Of a stretch of DNA of 64,000 bases, positions 61,901 through 64,000 are shown one piece after another. The notes under the pieces were generated by a model, which did no database searches, had not been told where the DNA came from, and saw nothing but the letters and a program-made list of their open reading frames with translations. The position numbers and the translations under genes are program-made. The DNA comes from Pegea sp. RAD2-039 (taxonomy: Eukaryota; Chordata; Thaliacea; Salpida; Salpidae), in NCBI GenBank assembly GCA_034620365.1, contig JAQGEQ010000084.1, positions 1,860,001 through 1,924,000 on the forward strand, written 5' to 3'. The stretch's first letter is position 1. Each line of letters opens with the position of its first letter.

Positions 61901-64000
61901 TTACTTAAAACTAATAAGTTCAAACAAAATAGAAGCTTTGTTGATAATTTTTAAAAGACAAAACATTTTGTAAAAAAGTCACTAATCGTTAGCTTCATTT
62001 TTTAATTAGATTAAATTCTTTAACATTAATTTTTAATTTTAAAGTCTCTTAAAGTTTAAAGTTGAATTTAAGAAAAACTAGTAAATAAAAAAATGTTTAA
62101 ATAAAAGTTGTTTACATGATTTAGAACATTTATTCAAACAAAAGTTTTAATTAAATAAACTAATTTTCGATAATTATATTATTTTTTTTATTTTGATATA
62201 TCAATAAAAGTTATTTTTTTTAAATCTACTTCAAAAATTAATGAGCAAAATAATTGTTGTTCATAGTTACAGTTAAGTCTACTTCTTAAAAATAACAATC
62301 ATTACATAAAAAATGCTATCAGCAATTAAAAATTTTATCAGTATTGTAGATAAAAAATTCTAGATTTGTTGTTTATTTACATAATTTATTCATAAAAAAA
62401 AACTTCACAACAACTTATTTACAATTTAAATTCGAATGAAAATATTTTACAGCTTTTCTATTAAATCCTGAAGCTTAAATGTGGTTAACGGTTGTTATTT
62501 AGCTGATTTCATGACTGATATAATATAAACTTTTGTTATGATTTCACGATCAAATTAAAAAAATATCAACAAACAATTATCTAAAGGTAGCAAACAATTA
62601 GTTATTCGATAAGTTTCATTCATAAAAATTAATATTTGCATTTTTTCCAAATTTTTCGAATAATTTATTTCTAAATTTTATTCATCCGTGTTGAAGCAAT
62701 AGATTACTAGAAAAAAAGATAAATTATTTAAAATAAACAAATTTAGTAAGAAATTCAAAAGTTTTTTTTTTTGAAAAACTTATTTTATATAAGATTTTTT
62801 TCTGAGAATTAAGAAGTATGTAATTTATTTATTTTTAAAATAAATTTTTAAATTAGTTTTTATCACTTAAACTTAAACTTTAGACAGTTAACGACAACTG
62901 AAACTAAAGATAGTTATACTTTTAATTTTTTCATTAATTTTACTCATAATTTTTATACTTAATAAACTTAAATTTTAATTATTTTACATTTTCAACAAAA
63001 ATTAGTGTTTTGTTTTTTATTTATAAATATTGTAAGATGAGATCTTTAAATTAAGTCTTTTCAAATAAAAAAAAATAAAATTAAAAGAAAATCATAATTT
63101 CAAAGTTAACTTTTGTGAGTATGTCATGACTTTACTAAAAACATCAAAAATATATTGTTCTAATTTTAATCTTGTTGTTCGATTGTGAAACTAAAAAATG
63201 TTCTTTTTTTACGTTAGTTGTAACCACTATATCTCTAGTACAGCTCTTCAATGATAAATATATTTATTTTTATGATCATAGGCGCAAACAGTTTTTAATA
63301 TCTTTTTTAATAATTTATACTTTGTTGTTTTATCTTATATATAAAATTGCAAAGTTTGAATTTACCTAAATGTCAAATTTATATTACATTTAAAACAAAG
63401 TTTTTAGTTTAAATAAAGATTGCGTAGAAGTGATGTCAGTTTTGTTGATAATATCTACCAGCTTTGTTTAGAAAATATCTCACAAGCTAAAATATACTTA
63501 TAAAAAACATTGCAAAAAATTAAATAATAACCGAATGTTTAACAGAAGGGTTTTATTGATCAACAAAGTGTAAGGTTCCAAAATTCAGGTTCGTTTATAT
63601 CCAACAACTTCAATTTTACTGAATTCAATTAATGAAAAAGCCTAGAAAGAGTTCCTCATCGAGTATTTTTACTTAATCAGATTTTATAAAATGACTTTCG
63701 ACTGAGCATTTAAACCTTATGTTAGTCTGGATAATTTATAAGATATCGCTAAAAAGGACTTTTAGAAGTCAGTTAAATTTTTCAGGTAAAAATAACTTCA
63801 AATGAATAACGCAAAAAACAACGAAATACTTTGTTAGATTTATTTATTAACTGAATCTTTAAGTATCACTTAGTTTAATTGTTACCAGTTCAAAGCTTTT
63901 GAAAAGGTATTTTAGGCAGATTTTAGAGCTTAGCTTTATTTACACTACATTTATGCTAGATTTTGAGGATTAGCCATGAAAAGAAGCTAATCGCAAGTAA
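58938..64000. other. AT-rich gene desert at right edge
   Basis: About 5 kb of extremely AT-rich DNA upstream of GOPC. Frames are short and show no resemblance to protein families, and no tRNA or hairpin RNA was recognised. Homopolymer runs and TTTTTAAA-like words dominate. A GATGACGTAA CRE-like word occurs near 60565. Confidence 0.4.

Noticed and set aside
1-64000. CRISPR arrays, operons, prophage or bacterial promoters
   Set aside because: The window has spliced animal genes throughout. No direct-repeat/spacer pattern or prokaryotic gene layout was seen.

Overview
The window looks like nuclear DNA from an AT-rich invertebrate animal. The genes are split by GT-AG introns, many only about 47-100 bp long. 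The standard genetic code fits: TAA, TAG and TGA all act as stops. The gene set is metazoan (vinculin, a PGC-1-type coactivator, a class I myosin, a PIST/GOPC-type PDZ protein, a linker histone). I cannot fix the phylum from sequence alone. There is no sign of prokaryotic organisation.

Layout, left to right. A linker-histone-like gene starts at 141 and runs off the left edge (-). The 3' end of a CR1/L2-type LINE follows (about 370-1190, -). Three + strand genes come next: SETD9-like (2569-3303) and HACL1-like (3891-5627), both single-exon, then vinculin (23 coding exons, 8872-13998). Positions 14-19 kb hold a decayed tRNA-like element (about 15418-15508, -), a 27-bp tandem array (17858-18138) and a short less AT-rich patch that may be a promoter. 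A PGC-1 family gene (19 coding exons, 19191-25946, +) carries a microRNA-like hairpin in one intron. After about 6.5 kb without genes come two - strand genes: a Myo1c/h-type myosin (21 coding exons, 38720-32502) and an NWD1-like NACHT/WD40 protein (25 coding exons, 48975-41297). Then follow a broken 5' portion of a CR1-type LINE (about 49985-52560, -), a LINE 3' end (about 53520-53775, +) that closely matches the one at the left edge, the esterase IAH1 (4 exons, 53830-55249, +) and GOPC (8 exons, 58937-56208, -). The last 5 kb is very AT-rich and I see no gene in it.

I rebuilt the exon structures by hand from reading frame, splice dinucleotides and resemblance to known families. In all six spliced genes the summed exon lengths are a multiple of three, which supports the models. 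The genes do not form an operon or pathway; this is ordinary animal gene order. Points most worth a second look are the intronic hairpin at about 24777-24862, the excess of the palindromes TGACGTCA and TCACGTGA (often inside tiny introns), the coding-length minisatellite upstream of the PGC-1 gene, conserved PGC-1 motifs in an invertebrate homologue, a vinculin lacking the usual final residues, and LINE pieces sharing one 3' end.
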